From NCBI GenBank assembly GCA_023213315.1, contig JAKCPI010015507.1:21963-85962 (forward strand): a DNA stretch of 64,000 bases. The letters are read 5' to 3'. Each line of letters begins with the position of its first letter. Positions within the stretch are counted from its first letter, which is position 1. Positions 45,167 to 56,005 of the stretch are shown here, one piece after another. The DNA comes from Euborellia annulipes (lineage: Eukaryota > Arthropoda > Insecta > Dermaptera > Anisolabididae). The notes under the pieces are model-generated. The model worked only from the letters and a program-made list of their open reading frames with translations, made no database searches and was not told where the DNA came from. Made by a program: the position numbers and the translations under genes.

Positions 45167-46952
45167 TAAATTTTTAAATCTCTGCCAAAAAATTTCTTCC
45201 ATATGTTTCTGAGTACAGTTCCTTCCTGTAATCTCAGTTCTAGTCAACTAGCAAACGTATCCCACAGATAACAAATCATCGATATAGTAGAACACGTTTA
45301 ACCATCAAGTTAAAAAATGAGTTTTTTTTTTTTACATATAATTAGCTATCTGAGGTACCAGAAGGTATAAGAGGTACCTGAGGTATAAGAATTTTTATCG
45401 AACGCCTCTCAAATGCACCAGAGGCTAAATACATCCGCCCGATCGTTCTGAACAAGGGAGGCTGCTTTCTTGGAATGGGGTATTGCCCACTTTGGTACCC
45501 ACAAATCTACACTATAAAGCTTTTAGAAGCAGGAGGGACGTCATTTCAGGGAGGGGGGGGGGGGCAAATTTTTTTTTTTTAATTTACATTCAATTTAGAC
45601 AATAGAAAAATAGTCTATTTTCCTATCCTAATATCAATGATCACTTTTTTGGAAATTCCATTATTTATTTATAAATTTTCCACTTTATAAACGATTTATT
45701 TATTAATACTCGAAAATAAAATTTATGATACTCTTGGAAGCTTGTAGCTGTTATACTTAATAACTAAAAGCGATATTAGAGTGATATATCGCCGGTGTAC
45801 TTTTATAATCTGCCAACGTGGTATCCACGAATGTCCACTTGTGCAGTCACTTGATTTAAAGCCCTTTGTTCGTGAATAACGGAAGCTCTTCAAAGAAATC
45901 AGGCACTATTTTGACAGTTCCATTGTTGGACAATAATTCAATTATTTACAAGATTGGATTTGTTAGAAAAGCGGAAGAGATGAGAGGTGAAATTAAAATT
46001 CCTCTCAAATCGACCATGTATACTATAAATTATTTTTTTGAGAGTTATGATTATCAAACACGGAGGGGGGAGGGGCTGGAGGGAAGGAGCGGGGGAATGA
46101 AACATTTAAATATTTTTACAATTCCAATTTCTTTGTTCCAAAAATAATTATACCAACTTGGATGAAATTTACACAATCTTAATCAAAAGAGAATAAAATT
46201 TGTATTCCTATACTTTTGTATTTTTTTTTTTGTCATATTGTTTGTTTTGATTAATAAAGATAATTGCAAACATGGTCTAAAATATATTTGTAATGTTATT
46301 TTAAATATTAAATAATTTTTTTTTCAAACTCATTTATTTCATGAGCGAATGAATGAACGCAATTTTGATGTTACTTAGGCCATCAAAATGATGATTTATT
46401 AAATCGTCTAGAAAATTTCAACACTAATAACGATCATTTTCATCCTTTAGATGTGACAAGTTACATCAAAACACGATTATTTCATTTCCATCTGAAATGG
46501 AAAAATGGACATATTTAAAATGTCATTGTGACGTGTGATAAATTAATGAAAGGCCTAGAGTTGCAGATTAAAAATACTTAGGCCTAATTATAGTAGTAAA
46601 TTTTTTTTTTTTTAATTCTATTCACAAAATAAATACGTGTTAATCTTGAATTCTTTCATAATTTATTAAAAATTTGAAAAAAAAAGAAAATTCTAAATAA
46701 ATTTATTTAAGTGATCTTTGAAAAAATAAATTAGGAATCGAAGGATCCCCGAATCAAAACTGAAAATGGTTCGCTTATAGAATATAAATTGGAGCAAATC
46801 CCATTGATTGCCATGTAATCCTTTCATGTTGACTTTCAACTTAAAGGTAAATTTATAATTTTGTTTATTCATCAAATTGTATATTGATAAATAAACGAAT
46901 TGCTTGTTATTTCATCTGGCAAATGAAAATTACATCTAATAAATAACTTTTC
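45167..46952. other. AT-rich DNA, no gene seen
   Basis: A short tandem GAGGTA(C/T)..GGTATAAGA run lies at 45352-45390 and a G-run at about 45550-45564. The 93-codon ORF at 45866-46147 has no recognised motif and does not begin with ATG. Confidence 0.45.
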
Positions 46953-47214
46953 GCCCTCGGGGCTTGGTGTAGAGGTTAGCGTGCTAACCTCGTATACCAA
47001 ACCTCGCGGGTTCGGACCCCAGGCAGTCCGATAATTTTATTTAAGCCATTTGGATACCAAATGGCTTAAATAAGAATGCCTGGACCCCAAATAAATATAT
47101 ATTATTAAATAACGGTTATCGTAAAAGTCTTAAATGGCCTAAGTTGCCGAAAAGACTGTGTGAATGTATGTGTGAATGCGAGAGTGAATGAGAAAAAAGT
47201 GTGAGTGTTTAAAA
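46953..47214 (+). mobile_element. tRNA-derived SINE, full length, well preserved
   Basis: GCCCTCGGGGCTTGGTGTAG with A box, GTTAGCGTGCTAACCTCGTA, B-box-like GGGTTCGGACCCC, AGGCAGTCCGAT, the AAGCCATTTGGATACCAAAT / TGGCTTAAATAAGAATG stem, TCTTAAATGGCCTAAGTTGC and the gtgtgaatg tract. A good consensus reference. Confidence 0.92.
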
Positions 47215-47279
47215 AAAAACAAAAGAAAAAAAAAAAATATTTATTAGCGTTTGAAAATTTATATTTCATCAAATATTAA

Positions 47280-47802
47280 TAAAACTTTTACCAAAGTACC
47301 CACCCAGAGTGTTGTTGTGGGTGTACTCTGCATCTTTGCTTAAATTCTTTGCCTGACCGCCTGGAGAATAGGCATCCATTGGTCTTGAGATGCGATGCGT
47401 GGTAGCATAGGGAAGGCGACACCAGTTAAAAGACCCGTTCGGTCAGGAGTGGGGGAAGACGCACAAAATTTCTGCGAAATTGTCCCGGTCGTTTGTAGTA
47501 ACAGACAGCAGGCTTTGGAATAGCCTTCCTTTGGAGAACCGGAGATGCACTAGCTACCCCAGTTTTCGTCGAGCCGCCCTTGACCTCCTCGTTCCTCATA
47601 GAGATTCCTGATTGTCCGACACCTGCCAGGTTTTAAGAAGGTTCAGTCTAGCTGTCAATGGCGATGCTCAATTTTATGACATTTTTTTGGCAACCACTTT
47701 TTTGTTATATATACATTTTTTTTTCATAAACTTGTACACTAAGAGGGGCTAGAAGCCCTATGTATATTTTAAATAAATAAATAAATAAAAGAAAGAAAGA
47801 AA
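47280..47802 (+). pseudogene. Non-LTR retrotransposon 3' end (Jockey/CR1-like)
   Basis: An uninterrupted frame from 47432 (DPFGQEWGKTHKI) to the stop at 47609-47611 includes SFVVTDSRLWNSLPLENRR and YPSFRRAALDLL. The RLWNSLP...SF.. block is the hallmark of the carboxy terminus of many non-LTR retrotransposon reverse transcriptase ORFs. Upstream sequence (47290-47431) looks related but is frame-broken. The 3' UTR has a GGGGCTAGAAGCCC stem followed by an (AAAT)n tail at about 47770-47790, as in Jockey/CR1-type elements. The copy is 5'-truncated, which is usual for LINE insertions. The clade is uncertain. Confidence 0.8.
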
Positions 47803-48334
47803 ACACAAGTTTCTTTTATTTCATTGTATTAATTTGGACTGCTTCCACCATTTTATAAAATTATTTTCGTGTTTAGAACAAAATAAAATAAATTTTTGTA
47901 TTAACATGACGTTAATCTAATCATCCCCCTCCCTTCCTGAGTTAGATTATCAAAACCCGGCTCCACTGTTCATTTCCAAAAATAATCATTTAATTTAAAA
48001 ATAATAATTTTCAAAAATGGCTTTTTTCTTGATATATCTTATTTCTATAAAATAGAAGACATTTATTCTTTAACAAACATGGAAAATGTTTTCTCTAAAC
48101 CCTTCTCTTTTTCTTCTCCATATATTTTCAATCATAAACGTATTTGAAAACATATTTTGACTAAATCTACTCGTTTAATCTTTGCCGCCACCTTTAACAT
48201 AAATCTGACAAAGATAAAAATACAAAGACAAATAGATAAAATCTATACAAAGGATTATTTGCTCTATTTTCGTAAAATGTTATACAGCTGGAATAAAAAG
48301 GAAAATGAAAAAAAGATTAAAATATCAAAAATTC
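47803..48334. other. AT-rich DNA starting with a shared terminal word
   Basis: GAAAACACAAGTTTCTTTTA then TTTCATTGTAT (about 47800-47830) matches the right arm of the inverted repeat at the window end (63970-64000). No gene; the 63-codon ORF at 48157 is AT-driven. Confidence 0.45.
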
Positions 48335-49022
48335 AAAATCTGGTGTGACTTGTCAAACAACACACGACTTTCTCTTAACTTCGGGAATTAAAAGTTGTGT
48401 TTTATGCTTGTCCCAACAGTTTATTGTACGGAATATATTATATCCGGTAGTAAGGTATATTATTACAATTCAAGATGTAAAATGTATAAACATAAGAAAA
48501 TATTTATATTTTTAAACGTTTACAAAGCGGCGGACAAGGGAAAAATGTTTCTTTAAAATTTCTCACTTTGTTAGAGAAATGCATGGTCAACTTGCATATA
48601 AGAGAGTGAGTTTTTGTTGGTGTAGGTCGAGGCTCCGGTGCAATGGATAGCACACCGATGCCCAGGAAAGGCTGGAGATCCTGGGTACATTTTAAAGAGC
48701 ATCAAAAATAATTGATTTATGAATTCGTTAGAGCGGAATTCGAGAAAATGGAAAAAACTGAAAAAGTACATCAATAAAGTACTACTACTCTTCGGGCGAA
48801 TTTGTTCATTCGCGTCCCAGGAGGGTACCTAACTTAAATATCAAATTTCAACCTCGTAGCTCAGTTTTTTCATGCTTTATTTTAACGCGCACCCAAATAT
48901 ATTTTTTGAGTGCCACTTTTTTGGACCCAGTGGTCCTCAAAATGTGTATTTCAATCAAAACCTCGAAGTCGAATTTTTGACATTTTCTCTTTATATATTA
49001 ACATATATGGGTAAGAGGGGGT
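48335..49022 (+). repeat. HT element copy 12, old, with tRNA-like insertion
   Basis: Recognisable 5' hairpin remnants (AAAATCTGGTGTGACTTGTC, AAAGTTGTGTTTTATGC), ATTCAAGATGTAAAATG (48469), CATTTTAAAGAGCATC (48689), CAATAAAGTACTACTACTC (48771), TTCATGCTTTATTTTAACGC and GGTCCTCAAAATGTG, then a decayed end TATATGGGTAAGAGG. The microsatellite is lost. Confidence 0.8.
48629..48690 (+). repeat. tRNA-like insertion in HT copy 12
   Basis: GGCTCCGGTGCAATGGATAG resembles the 5' part of an arginine-type tRNA with its A box. It continues with CACACCGATGCCCAGGAAAG, then GGCTGGAGATCCTGG in place of a B box. The GATGCCCAGGA word is shared with 34060-34190. It is too decayed to be a functional tRNA. Confidence 0.5.
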
Positions 49023-50599
49023 AATATATTTAATTTCTCAAATATTATTGGTTTAATAAAAGGTTTTCAATTGATTAAATTCTTAAAAGAAGAAATATTT
49101 TTCATAATACAGTAGAAAAAAAGTTCATGAACTTCATAAAATGAAGCAACTATTCGATTATAGATTTAAAACAAATATGAGAGTTACTTGTTTGTTTAGA
49201 TATAGCAATATTGGAAAATAGCGGATTTGGGTGGAGTCGTCGATCTGGGAACAGTGCATTGATTATAGGAGAATGTCACCGGGACGAGGACACGGCTATT
49301 AATTGGCTTCGTTTGCTCATCAGGTGGCGAATGGATGTCGCCAACCGATATCGATCAACCAATACGTCGTCGTATGTCTGTCTGTCTGTGTCATGTTCTC
49401 CCATCGACCTACTGCTAGCTCCCACTCCGATCTCTATTTCATTTTGCTCATTCCCACCTATCTCTTTAATAATCTCCATGATTATTACATTCTAGAACTT
49501 TGTTCATAGTTTCTACAATGGTTTTAATATAGATGGATGATACCTCCAGGAATTCGAGAGATCATACGAAGTTATTTTGAAATTCAATTGTATTCATTTT
49601 TAATAGTCTAATGGGATTTGCTTTTATATACAATACGTATACTGATCCTGGTTCTCAACTCAAATCCGGCGGATGTTTACTGCTATTTCATAGTTTTATA
49701 ATACTTTTCTAACTAAACGAGTTAATGAATAGGCCTACTCTATGTTCGATTTGGTTTTACTGTATTTATATTTTTAGACATCCTTTGGTACAGTTTTGAA
49801 ATTTAGAGTACGTTTAATTGAATTTAAAAAATAAATAAGTGACTTCCCGACTCGCATTTGCCGTAAATTTTCTAATTAACGAAACTTCCCAGATTCACGG
49901 ATAGGGGAGATCACCTTCTCTTCCAAAATGTTTTTTTTTATTTTTTATTTAAAAGCAAGAATACGTTTTTATGAGTTTAAAAATCATAAATAGGAGAAAT
50001 GAAGCACCAACTGGAGTCAAACCTACGAAGTTCATGTCGATGTGTGTTGTAAAATGTTAAAAAAAGTTTTATTGCTATCAATCGAAAATTCTTTGATTTA
50101 GAGATTAAAATTCAAGCTTATTAGATATAGGAATTATATAGGGAATTTTCAGTAAAAAGTATAATTTTTTGGGAAAAGCAATCAGATTTTGTACATTTCA
50201 GGTGAGCATCCAAGGGGGAGAGAAGAGAAGAGAGAAATTCAGATAATTTTGAAATAACAAGAAACCTAAGTTTGATTTTTCAATTTCAAGTAAAATTTTT
50301 GAAATTGGAAATATGGATATCAATATAATCCAAAGAATTCACAGTTGGAAATAGTTGAAATATTCTTAAATTTAATTAAATTATCATCTAATTATAGATA
50401 AATCAATAACAAGAGGTTAAGTTTAAAAATAATTTTATAGAGCTCTGACATAAACTAATTGAAGATGTCGAATTAACGTCGAAATGCGTATAAGCTAAAA
50501 TAAAATCCTTTTGAAACTTAACCTTGTGATATTTATTTATCTATATATGAATATGATAATTTAATTAAATGGATATCAGACTTGTTTTTTTTTTTTATA
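49023..50599. other. AT-rich DNA with one GC-richer patch
   Basis: The patch 49205-49470 is balanced in composition and open in three frames (up to 94 codons plus strand, 67 minus), but shows no domain. A TGTCTGTCTGTC run lies at 49376. A CTAATTGAAGATGTCGAATT then ACGTCGAAAT motif at 50455-50492 belongs to the CTGANGAT series and is followed by AAAATAAAATCC. Confidence 0.45.
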
Positions 50600-50758
50600 A
50601 AAACATTCACACTTTTTTTCTCATTCACACTCCACACTCACACACACATTACACTGTCTTTTCGGCAGCTCAGGCCATATAAGACATTTTACGATGAACC
50701 GTTTTTTATGAATTTATATAGGTTAGCACGCTAACCTCTACACCACGCCCCGTGGGCG
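50600..50758 (-). mobile_element. tRNA-derived SINE, internal deletion
   Basis: ACATTCACACTTTTTTTCTC, GTCTTTTCGGCAGCTCAGGC, ACGATGAACCG, then a jump to the tRNA-like head GTTAGCACGCTAACCTCTAC and ACCACGCCCCGTGGGCG. Mid-body missing. Confidence 0.85.
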
Positions 50759-50805
50759 GATATCAGACTTGCCTAAAATTTTCGTGATTTTTTCAATTTT
50801 TTTTT

Positions 50806-51060
50806 TTTTTAACACTCACACTTTTTTCCCCACTCACACTTATACACACATATACAGTCTTCTCGGCAACTCAGGCCATATAAGATTTTTTAAGATACTT
50901 GTATTTAATAATATATATATTGGGGTCCAGGCATATTTATCAAAGCCTTTTGGTATCCAACTGGCTTAAATAAAATCATCGGTCTGCCTGGGATCCGAAC
51001 CCGTGACCCTTGGTAAATATAAGGCCAGCACGTTACAAACTACTCCACGGTCCGAGGGCA
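50806..51060 (-). mobile_element. tRNA-derived SINE, full length
   Basis: CACTCACACTTTTTTCCCC, CAGTCTTCTCGGCAACTCAG, TTGGGGTCCAGGCATATTTA, CTGGCTTAAATAAAATCATC, GCCTGGGATCCGAACCCGTG and ACGGTCCGAGGGCA. Lies only 47 nt from the preceding minus-strand SINE. Confidence 0.9.
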
Positions 51061-52149
51061 TCAAAAATTTTGTAAACGTGGACTAAACAAAAAATATTGC
51101 CCCCCCCCCCCACCAAATTTGTAAGGCAAAAATAAATATTTGATTAAAAAAAAATATGTTATGGTTTTTATATTTTCAATTCAGCTTCATCAGATTGTGC
51201 TAAGAAAGTTTCATATCAAATTTTTATGTAAGTTTTTTTGACAAGGTTATATTCTTTTTAATATAAAAAAAAAATGTTATTCAATTAAATCGATTTATTG
51301 AATTAGCTACTTTTTTAAACATAAAATATAATACTCTTATCTATAGATAGACTGTATTTTTTTTCATGATGAAGTTTGCGCTTGTTTTTATGAAAAAAAC
51401 AAGTAAACTATTAAAAGAAAATAAATTTTTTACGGGTTTGGAATTTATTTTAAATCCATTATAAAAGTTCGCAATGTATTTTTTTCTGATTATTAATTTA
51501 TTTTGATTACATTTTTACTGGTTGTTTTATTGGTGTTTGCATATGAAAATTAGAAAAAAAAAATTATTTATTAAATTTCAATTAAAGTGCTTAAAAAATA
51601 ATAAACAAATGATTTTCCTTTGATTTTAAATATTCAATAAAGAATTTTAAATAATTCACTGTCATTTTCTCTTTTTTTTTGTTCACAAAAATTAATAATA
51701 ATACTAATAACGAGAGGAATATAAAAAACATACTCATTTTTTTTTCATTTTTTTTTTCAATAAATAAAATCATCGGTCGATGTTTCGATTTATCTTTATG
51801 CATACAAATTAGCTAGAGGATTCTAGATTATTATGAATCTGTTTTCAAATGTAAATGTGAGAGGCTGAAAACTTCGGTCAAAAGCCGAAAAATAGAGATA
51901 AAAATATAAATAGAGAAAGAGTAGAATGGAGTGGCAGGCAAAGATGAAAAAATCCACCAAAGGGAAAAGAGATTCTACAGGCAAATTTAAATTATTACCT
52001 ATAAGCCTTTCAGTTTAAAGAAGAATCAACACGACATAATAATTTCTATCTATCCATTGACAAAATATGGGTTTTTCAAACTTCATTCTATACTACTCTA
52101 AATTCAGCAATTAACAACCTATCATTCAAAAAAAAAAAAAAAAAAAAAA
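51061..52149. other. AT-rich DNA, no gene seen
   Basis: A C-run near 51102 and an A-run at 52129-52152. The 70-codon minus ORF at 51591 is K/I-rich and unsupported. Confidence 0.45.
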
Positions 52150-52228
52150 AAACGTGTGGGGTCATGGACCCGGCCAGGAACGAAGTTCCTCACGCCTTTC
52201 CTTCAACTCCGAATATAATTTAATATGA
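52150..52228 (-). repeat. Dispersed repeat, inverted mate of 4494-4581
   Basis: AACGTGTGGGGTCATGGACC, GGCCAGGAACGAAGTTCCTC, ACGCCTTTCCTTCAACTCCG: reverse complement of the 4494-4581 block. Confidence 0.7.
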
Positions 52229-52429
52229 ATATATAGGGTTAGTATTACTCGAGAGGTAAGATGTCTGGGTGAGTAGCAAACTATTGGTAGGTAATAAACT
52301 CAGATCGATCTGTAAAAAAAAAAAATTTAATTTTAATATGTTATAGTATACTAAATTTACAAATGTTCCTTGTAAATTATAACATTCATTTGTATACTAA
52401 ATATACAAATCTATGCATTTAAAAATTTT
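52229..52429. other. Short unassigned spacer
   Basis: TTATAGTATACTAAATTTAC (about 52342) and CATTTGTATACTAAATATAC (52386) are a loose repeat. TAAGATGTCTGGGTGAGTAG at 52258 may be a remnant of a tRNA-like sequence, but this is too weak to call. Confidence 0.3.
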
Positions 52430-52645
52430 TGCCGGCGGGCCTGGCAAGAAGAAAGAACAACAGCCACCAAGATCATCATTGTTAAGCAACGCCAAGTGGT
52501 GCTGAAAATCGGGATAGGTGGCCCCCGAAAAACAAGACCATTGAACGCCCGCCGGAAGCCATCGATACATGTGTTTAAATAAATAATAAATATGTATATA
52601 AGTCAAATGGCCTCTGCAGCCTAAATGACTTAAAAAAAAAAAAAT
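52430..52645 (+). mobile_element. 5S rRNA-derived SINE
   Basis: A 124-nt head (52432-52555) is closed by CCGGCGGGC and GCCCGCCGG, like helix I of 5S rRNA. It contains GATCATCATTGTTAAGCAAC then GCC, matching the 5S GATCACCGAAGTTAAGCAACG region with its internal A box, and CGGGATAGGTGGCCCCCG, resembling the 5S C-box region GGATGGGTGACCGCC. After an AT-rich link comes AAATGGCCTCTGCAGCCTAA, ATGACTTAAAAAAA, a version of the tail found on tRNA-derived SINEs here, then poly-A. This fits the SINE3 (5S-derived) design. Divergence excludes a working 5S gene. Confidence 0.7.
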
Positions 52646-52795
52646 TTTACTACAAAAAAAAAAAAAAAAAAACATTTTAAAATTACAATTATCTTCGAAA
52701 ATTAGAGTAAATATTGTAATTTTACAAAACGGTTTCTAATTTTACAATACAACGACATTGTAATTTTCGTTTTAAGGCTGTCTGAGAAGGCCAAC

Positions 52796-53215
52796 ATGGC
52801 CGACTTTTTTAATCAACTGGTTTTTAACTTTCTTAATAAAGACATTTTGCAAAGAATAATTGTCCAATAATAAGAGCACAAGATCGGATGGAGATGATTT
52901 CACTTGATCTATGAAATGTTTTATAAATATCCTGAATTCGAGCCTGAAGTCATCCAACCGCTTGAGTTCCCTGCGCCAATGCAGTTTGGAGATCCATCAC
53001 GAACAAAATAGTCCCTATATGTAGTTCGCGGGAAGATAAACATACATAGCACCGAGTTTCCCACTACATTTACTGCTAAGCAAATAGTGACAAGAGTCCC
53101 TCACTCTGTTGATGTAATGGAACCAACTTGTTTAGATCCTTTAGAAGCCTAAATAAATGAAGGTACAGGCAGCCAAGAAATAAGCCTCTATAAAATGAGT
53201 ATCGGAGACAGTTGA
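52796..53215 (+). pseudogene. Broken coding relic of unknown family
   Basis: One frame of 140 codons is protein-like apart from five in-frame interruptions (a double stop near 52868 and single stops near 52895, 53007 and 53149) before a final TGA. It begins MADFFNQLVFNFLNKDILQR and later contains YKYPEFEPEVIQPLEFPAP, GKINIHSTEFPTTFTA and QIVTRVPHSVDVMEP. Codon use is richer in G/C than the flanks and all peptide-like segments share the frame, which argues for a decayed gene rather than chance. I do not recognise the family; a transposon, viral or host origin is possible. The 61-codon minus ORF over its start is a shadow. Confidence 0.45.
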
Positions 53216-53712
53216 ATTGAAAAAAAAAATCTTAGAACGGGTTTTCCCTTCATCATACTACATTATTACCATCAATAGTGTAGTTTTAGAGGATCAACCA
53301 ATAAGTAATCTAATTTTTTATTCTATTTCATTTTTATTTTTTATAGGCTTAATAAATGAATTAATATTTCTACCACTTTTATTAAAGGTCCAATTTGATC
53401 GGTGACGTTGAGTTCTCAAAAAATCGATGAAGGAGAAGAAATATTCTAGGGCAAAATGTCTGCGGTTTTTTTTTTCCCCCTCCTTCCTCTTAAATTATTT
53501 ATAAAATAGAATTGGGAACAATAAAAAAAATGACCTATATATCAGAGCTTCATTAGGCTATAACGCGCGGCACGAGATGAGATCCTTGATTTGATCTTTC
53601 GGAAAGACCTTATTTACAACAAAAATAAATCAGGGTGGGGTCAAAAATGTTTTCATTTTAAATTACTGTGTCATCCTCTAAAATTTAATTTCTTTCCATT
53701 TATTCGTTTTTT
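53216..53712. other. AT-rich DNA
   Basis: Nothing recognised; the 62-codon ORF at 53217 is hydrophobic, AT-driven and lacks an ATG start. Confidence 0.4.
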
Positions 53713-54172
53713 TGCAGCTTGGAGTAAATTTTTACTAGTTGAATAAAATTGTTTTATCTACATTTTGGTTACTTCGAGCATAACGGATGAGCACTATGTT
53801 TAAAGGTTGGAGTATAAGGGATATTTCTCCATGGTATATTTATTAAAAGAACTCAACGGTATTTGTGCGGGATAAAAATGGTTTCATATATTCAATATGA
53901 CGATGGGGAAGGTTGACCCAGAAAAGACGGGGCCCGCTCGATTTTTTGCCATTGTACGTACGGTATGTGGTGGGAGGAGGTTGGCCCACTCGGAATATTT
54001 TGGAAATAATTACTTTTTTAAATATTAACTTCAATTTTGGAGACTTATACGTTGACTTTATGGTAGCTTAAGGTTCCACCAACATTTTAAAATAAAAACA
54101 TAAATGAAAATGATTAAATTAAAGATGTTAGAAAATTAAATAAAATAAGTGGGCCAACCTGCCCCGGCTTCT
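53713..54172. mobile_element. Internally deleted relative of the 40158-41605 element
   Basis: The left part follows 40330-40570 closely (TTGGAGTAAATTTTTACTAG, TGGTTACTTCGAGCATAA, TTTGTGCGGGATAAAAATGG, GACGATGGGG.AGGTTG). After GCCATTG it jumps to the equivalent of 41425-41600 (AATATTTTGGAAATAATTAC ... GTGGGCCAACCTGCCCCGG). About 850 nt of the longer copy is absent, and the left end is truncated. Confidence 0.82.
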
Positions 54173-54197
54173 AATGAAAACTAAATATAGGCTTATC

Positions 54198-54292
54198 ACG
54201 ACACAAAAAAATCAGGTATAACAGCACATCACACAACTTTCAATTAAGAAAAAGTTTTTAGTTTAGTAACGTGCTGCCAGACTAGATTTTTA
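54198..54292. repeat. Isolated HT 5' hairpin remnant
   Basis: ACAGCACATCACACAACTTT, AAAAGTTTTTAG and the closing GACTAGATTTTT preserve the hairpin outline with many changes. Confidence 0.55.
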
Positions 54293-54946
54293 AAGGAATA
54301 TTAATAAAATCTTTACGTCTGAGTTTTATCATGTATTTTGTAAAAATAAAAAAAATTTTCGGCCATTTCTTAGAAATTCTGAGGATGGGTAGGACACAAG
54401 ATTTCTTAATTGAGTCGTCGGGAGGCGGACCTTAAATCATTAAAATATCCAGAGTCTGCTAATTTCATGATTATAGAAGAGAAAAGAACTAACTTTTTAT
54501 ACACCCTGAATTTTTACGAATATTTTTTTTTTTGACTTGACTTGAGCCAATTTACATATTTTTGAAATTCCGAATGTGTCTTGCCTTTTAAGTATTGCAC
54601 TTATTTATGTTGGCAAAAATTGCTTGAAGAATATCTTTAAATTTATTTTGTCATATTACTGAATCATGAACGAGAGCCGCTACGTGTATTTTCTTGTGTA
54701 TACAGTTTGCATTGACCTATTTGCTATTTCCTCTCCCATCGGCAATACATACAACCAATAAATAAAATATGTCACATAGCGATATCTGAAAAATTATAAT
54801 ATATTATATATTCGTATGCATTTTTCTTGCTGGTATGTATAATGTTGCTAAAAAAAAAAAAAACTTGGAAATAAAGTTTTTTTTTTTTATAAAAGTTGAA
54901 TTGAGAGATATAGTCTGCATATTAAATAATAACTTCTTTTTTAATA
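54293..54946. other. AT-rich DNA
   Basis: No feature recognised. Confidence 0.4.
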
Positions 54947-55141
54947 GAAAAATCTGGTGTGACTGGTCGCACAGCACACAACTTTCTTTTACCTTCGGTA
55001 ATCGAAAGTTGTGTTGTGCTTGTCACATCAGATTTTTTGTGTCGACATATATTTAGTTCACATAGTAGGCCTATGGTACATTTGAATTTAAGGTATAAAA
55101 TTTATATATGCCTACTTAAGAAAATATTTATATTTTGTTAG
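54947..55141 (+). repeat. HT element copy 13, 5' third only
   Basis: Complete 5' hairpin (AAAAATCTGGTGTGACTGGT ... CTTGTCACATCAGATTTTTT) and GTGTCGACATATATTTAG through ATATTTATATTTTGTTA, then the match stops. 3'-truncated. Confidence 0.88.
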
Positions 55142-55223
55142 TACAGTGGTTCTCGTTGGCGCCTACCCTGGACAATCTTCCGACTCCCAAGTGGGTTTGT
55201 TCAACAGTTTGAGAACTTGATAA

Positions 55224-55509
55224 GGGAGCGTACAAGTATTACGTAACGAAATTTGGGGGAGGGGGGGTCTCGTAAAACGTTTCCATGCGTTACAATGGGG
55301 GGAGGGGGGTTGACCAACGCGTTACGTAACTGGTATTTTAGCGATTTTCCGGTACTTTGCGCAACAAAATTGTGACTTTTAGATTAAATTGGCCCATGAG
55401 CGTTACGTAACGCCTAGGGGGGGGTCCAGAAAAATGTTACGGCGCGTTACATGGGGGAGGGGGGTCAAAAATCTTCAAAAATTGCGTTACGTAATACTTG
55501 TACGCTCCC
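55224..55509. mobile_element. PIF/Harbinger-type MITE, copy 1
   Basis: Perfect terminal repeats GGGAGCGTACAAGTATTACG and CGTAATACTTGTACGCTCCC, with TAA on both sides (55221-55223 and 55510-55512). The interior has G-runs, a second set of GTTACGTAAC palindromes and no ORF. The 3-bp TWA duplication is the PIF/Harbinger signature. Confidence 0.93.
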
Positions 55510-55512
55510 TAA

Positions 55513-55894
55513 TTTGTGAAGTGGCTGTTGAATTTCAACAATACTAAAAATTTGTCACTTGGAATGACTGCATCGTATAAAAAAAGTCAGCATTTCTTGG
55601 TATATACGCTTAAGCATTTAATGTATATTAATACCCACAAATTGAAAACTCTACATTTGGCATTTCAGTAGGCAACATACTCTCGAAAATGGACTGAGGA
55701 TGGTATTTAATTTAAGACGAAACTGTCTCCACTATTCTTGAGTTACATTTCGTAGAGGCTTATTTCCTGGCTGCATGCTCCATCACTTATTGTTGAGAAC
55801 TTGTGTATTAGATTCTCATTAAGATATTTTCCCCAAAAAATATTTTAACTCCGTTTTTACTGACGAAGGCCTACTGTTTTAAGTTTTATGTGAT
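55513..55894. other. Unique DNA between elements
   Basis: Slightly less AT-rich; no motif recognised. Confidence 0.4.
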
Positions 55895-56005
55895 TTACTT
55901 TATACCAAATGGTATAAATAAATATGCCTGGACCTCCTAAAATTTCCTTTCTAAATAATTGTGTAACGTTAAGATCTATATATGGCCGAAAAGACTAAAA
56001 AAAAG
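55895..56005 (+). repeat. Degenerate tRNA-SINE body
   Basis: ACCAAATGGTATAAATAAAT, ATGCCTGGACCTCC, TAACGTTAAGATC, ATATGGCCGAAAAGACT and an A-rich end follow the body order of the 46953 SINE. The head is missing. Confidence 0.65.

Noticed and set aside
49211..49495. Exon of a host gene
   Set aside because: Open in three frames without ATG, splice-site pattern or domain; composition alone is not enough.
52432..52555. Functional 5S rRNA gene
   Set aside because: Only the internal boxes and terminal stem resemble 5S; the rest is too diverged and a SINE tail follows.
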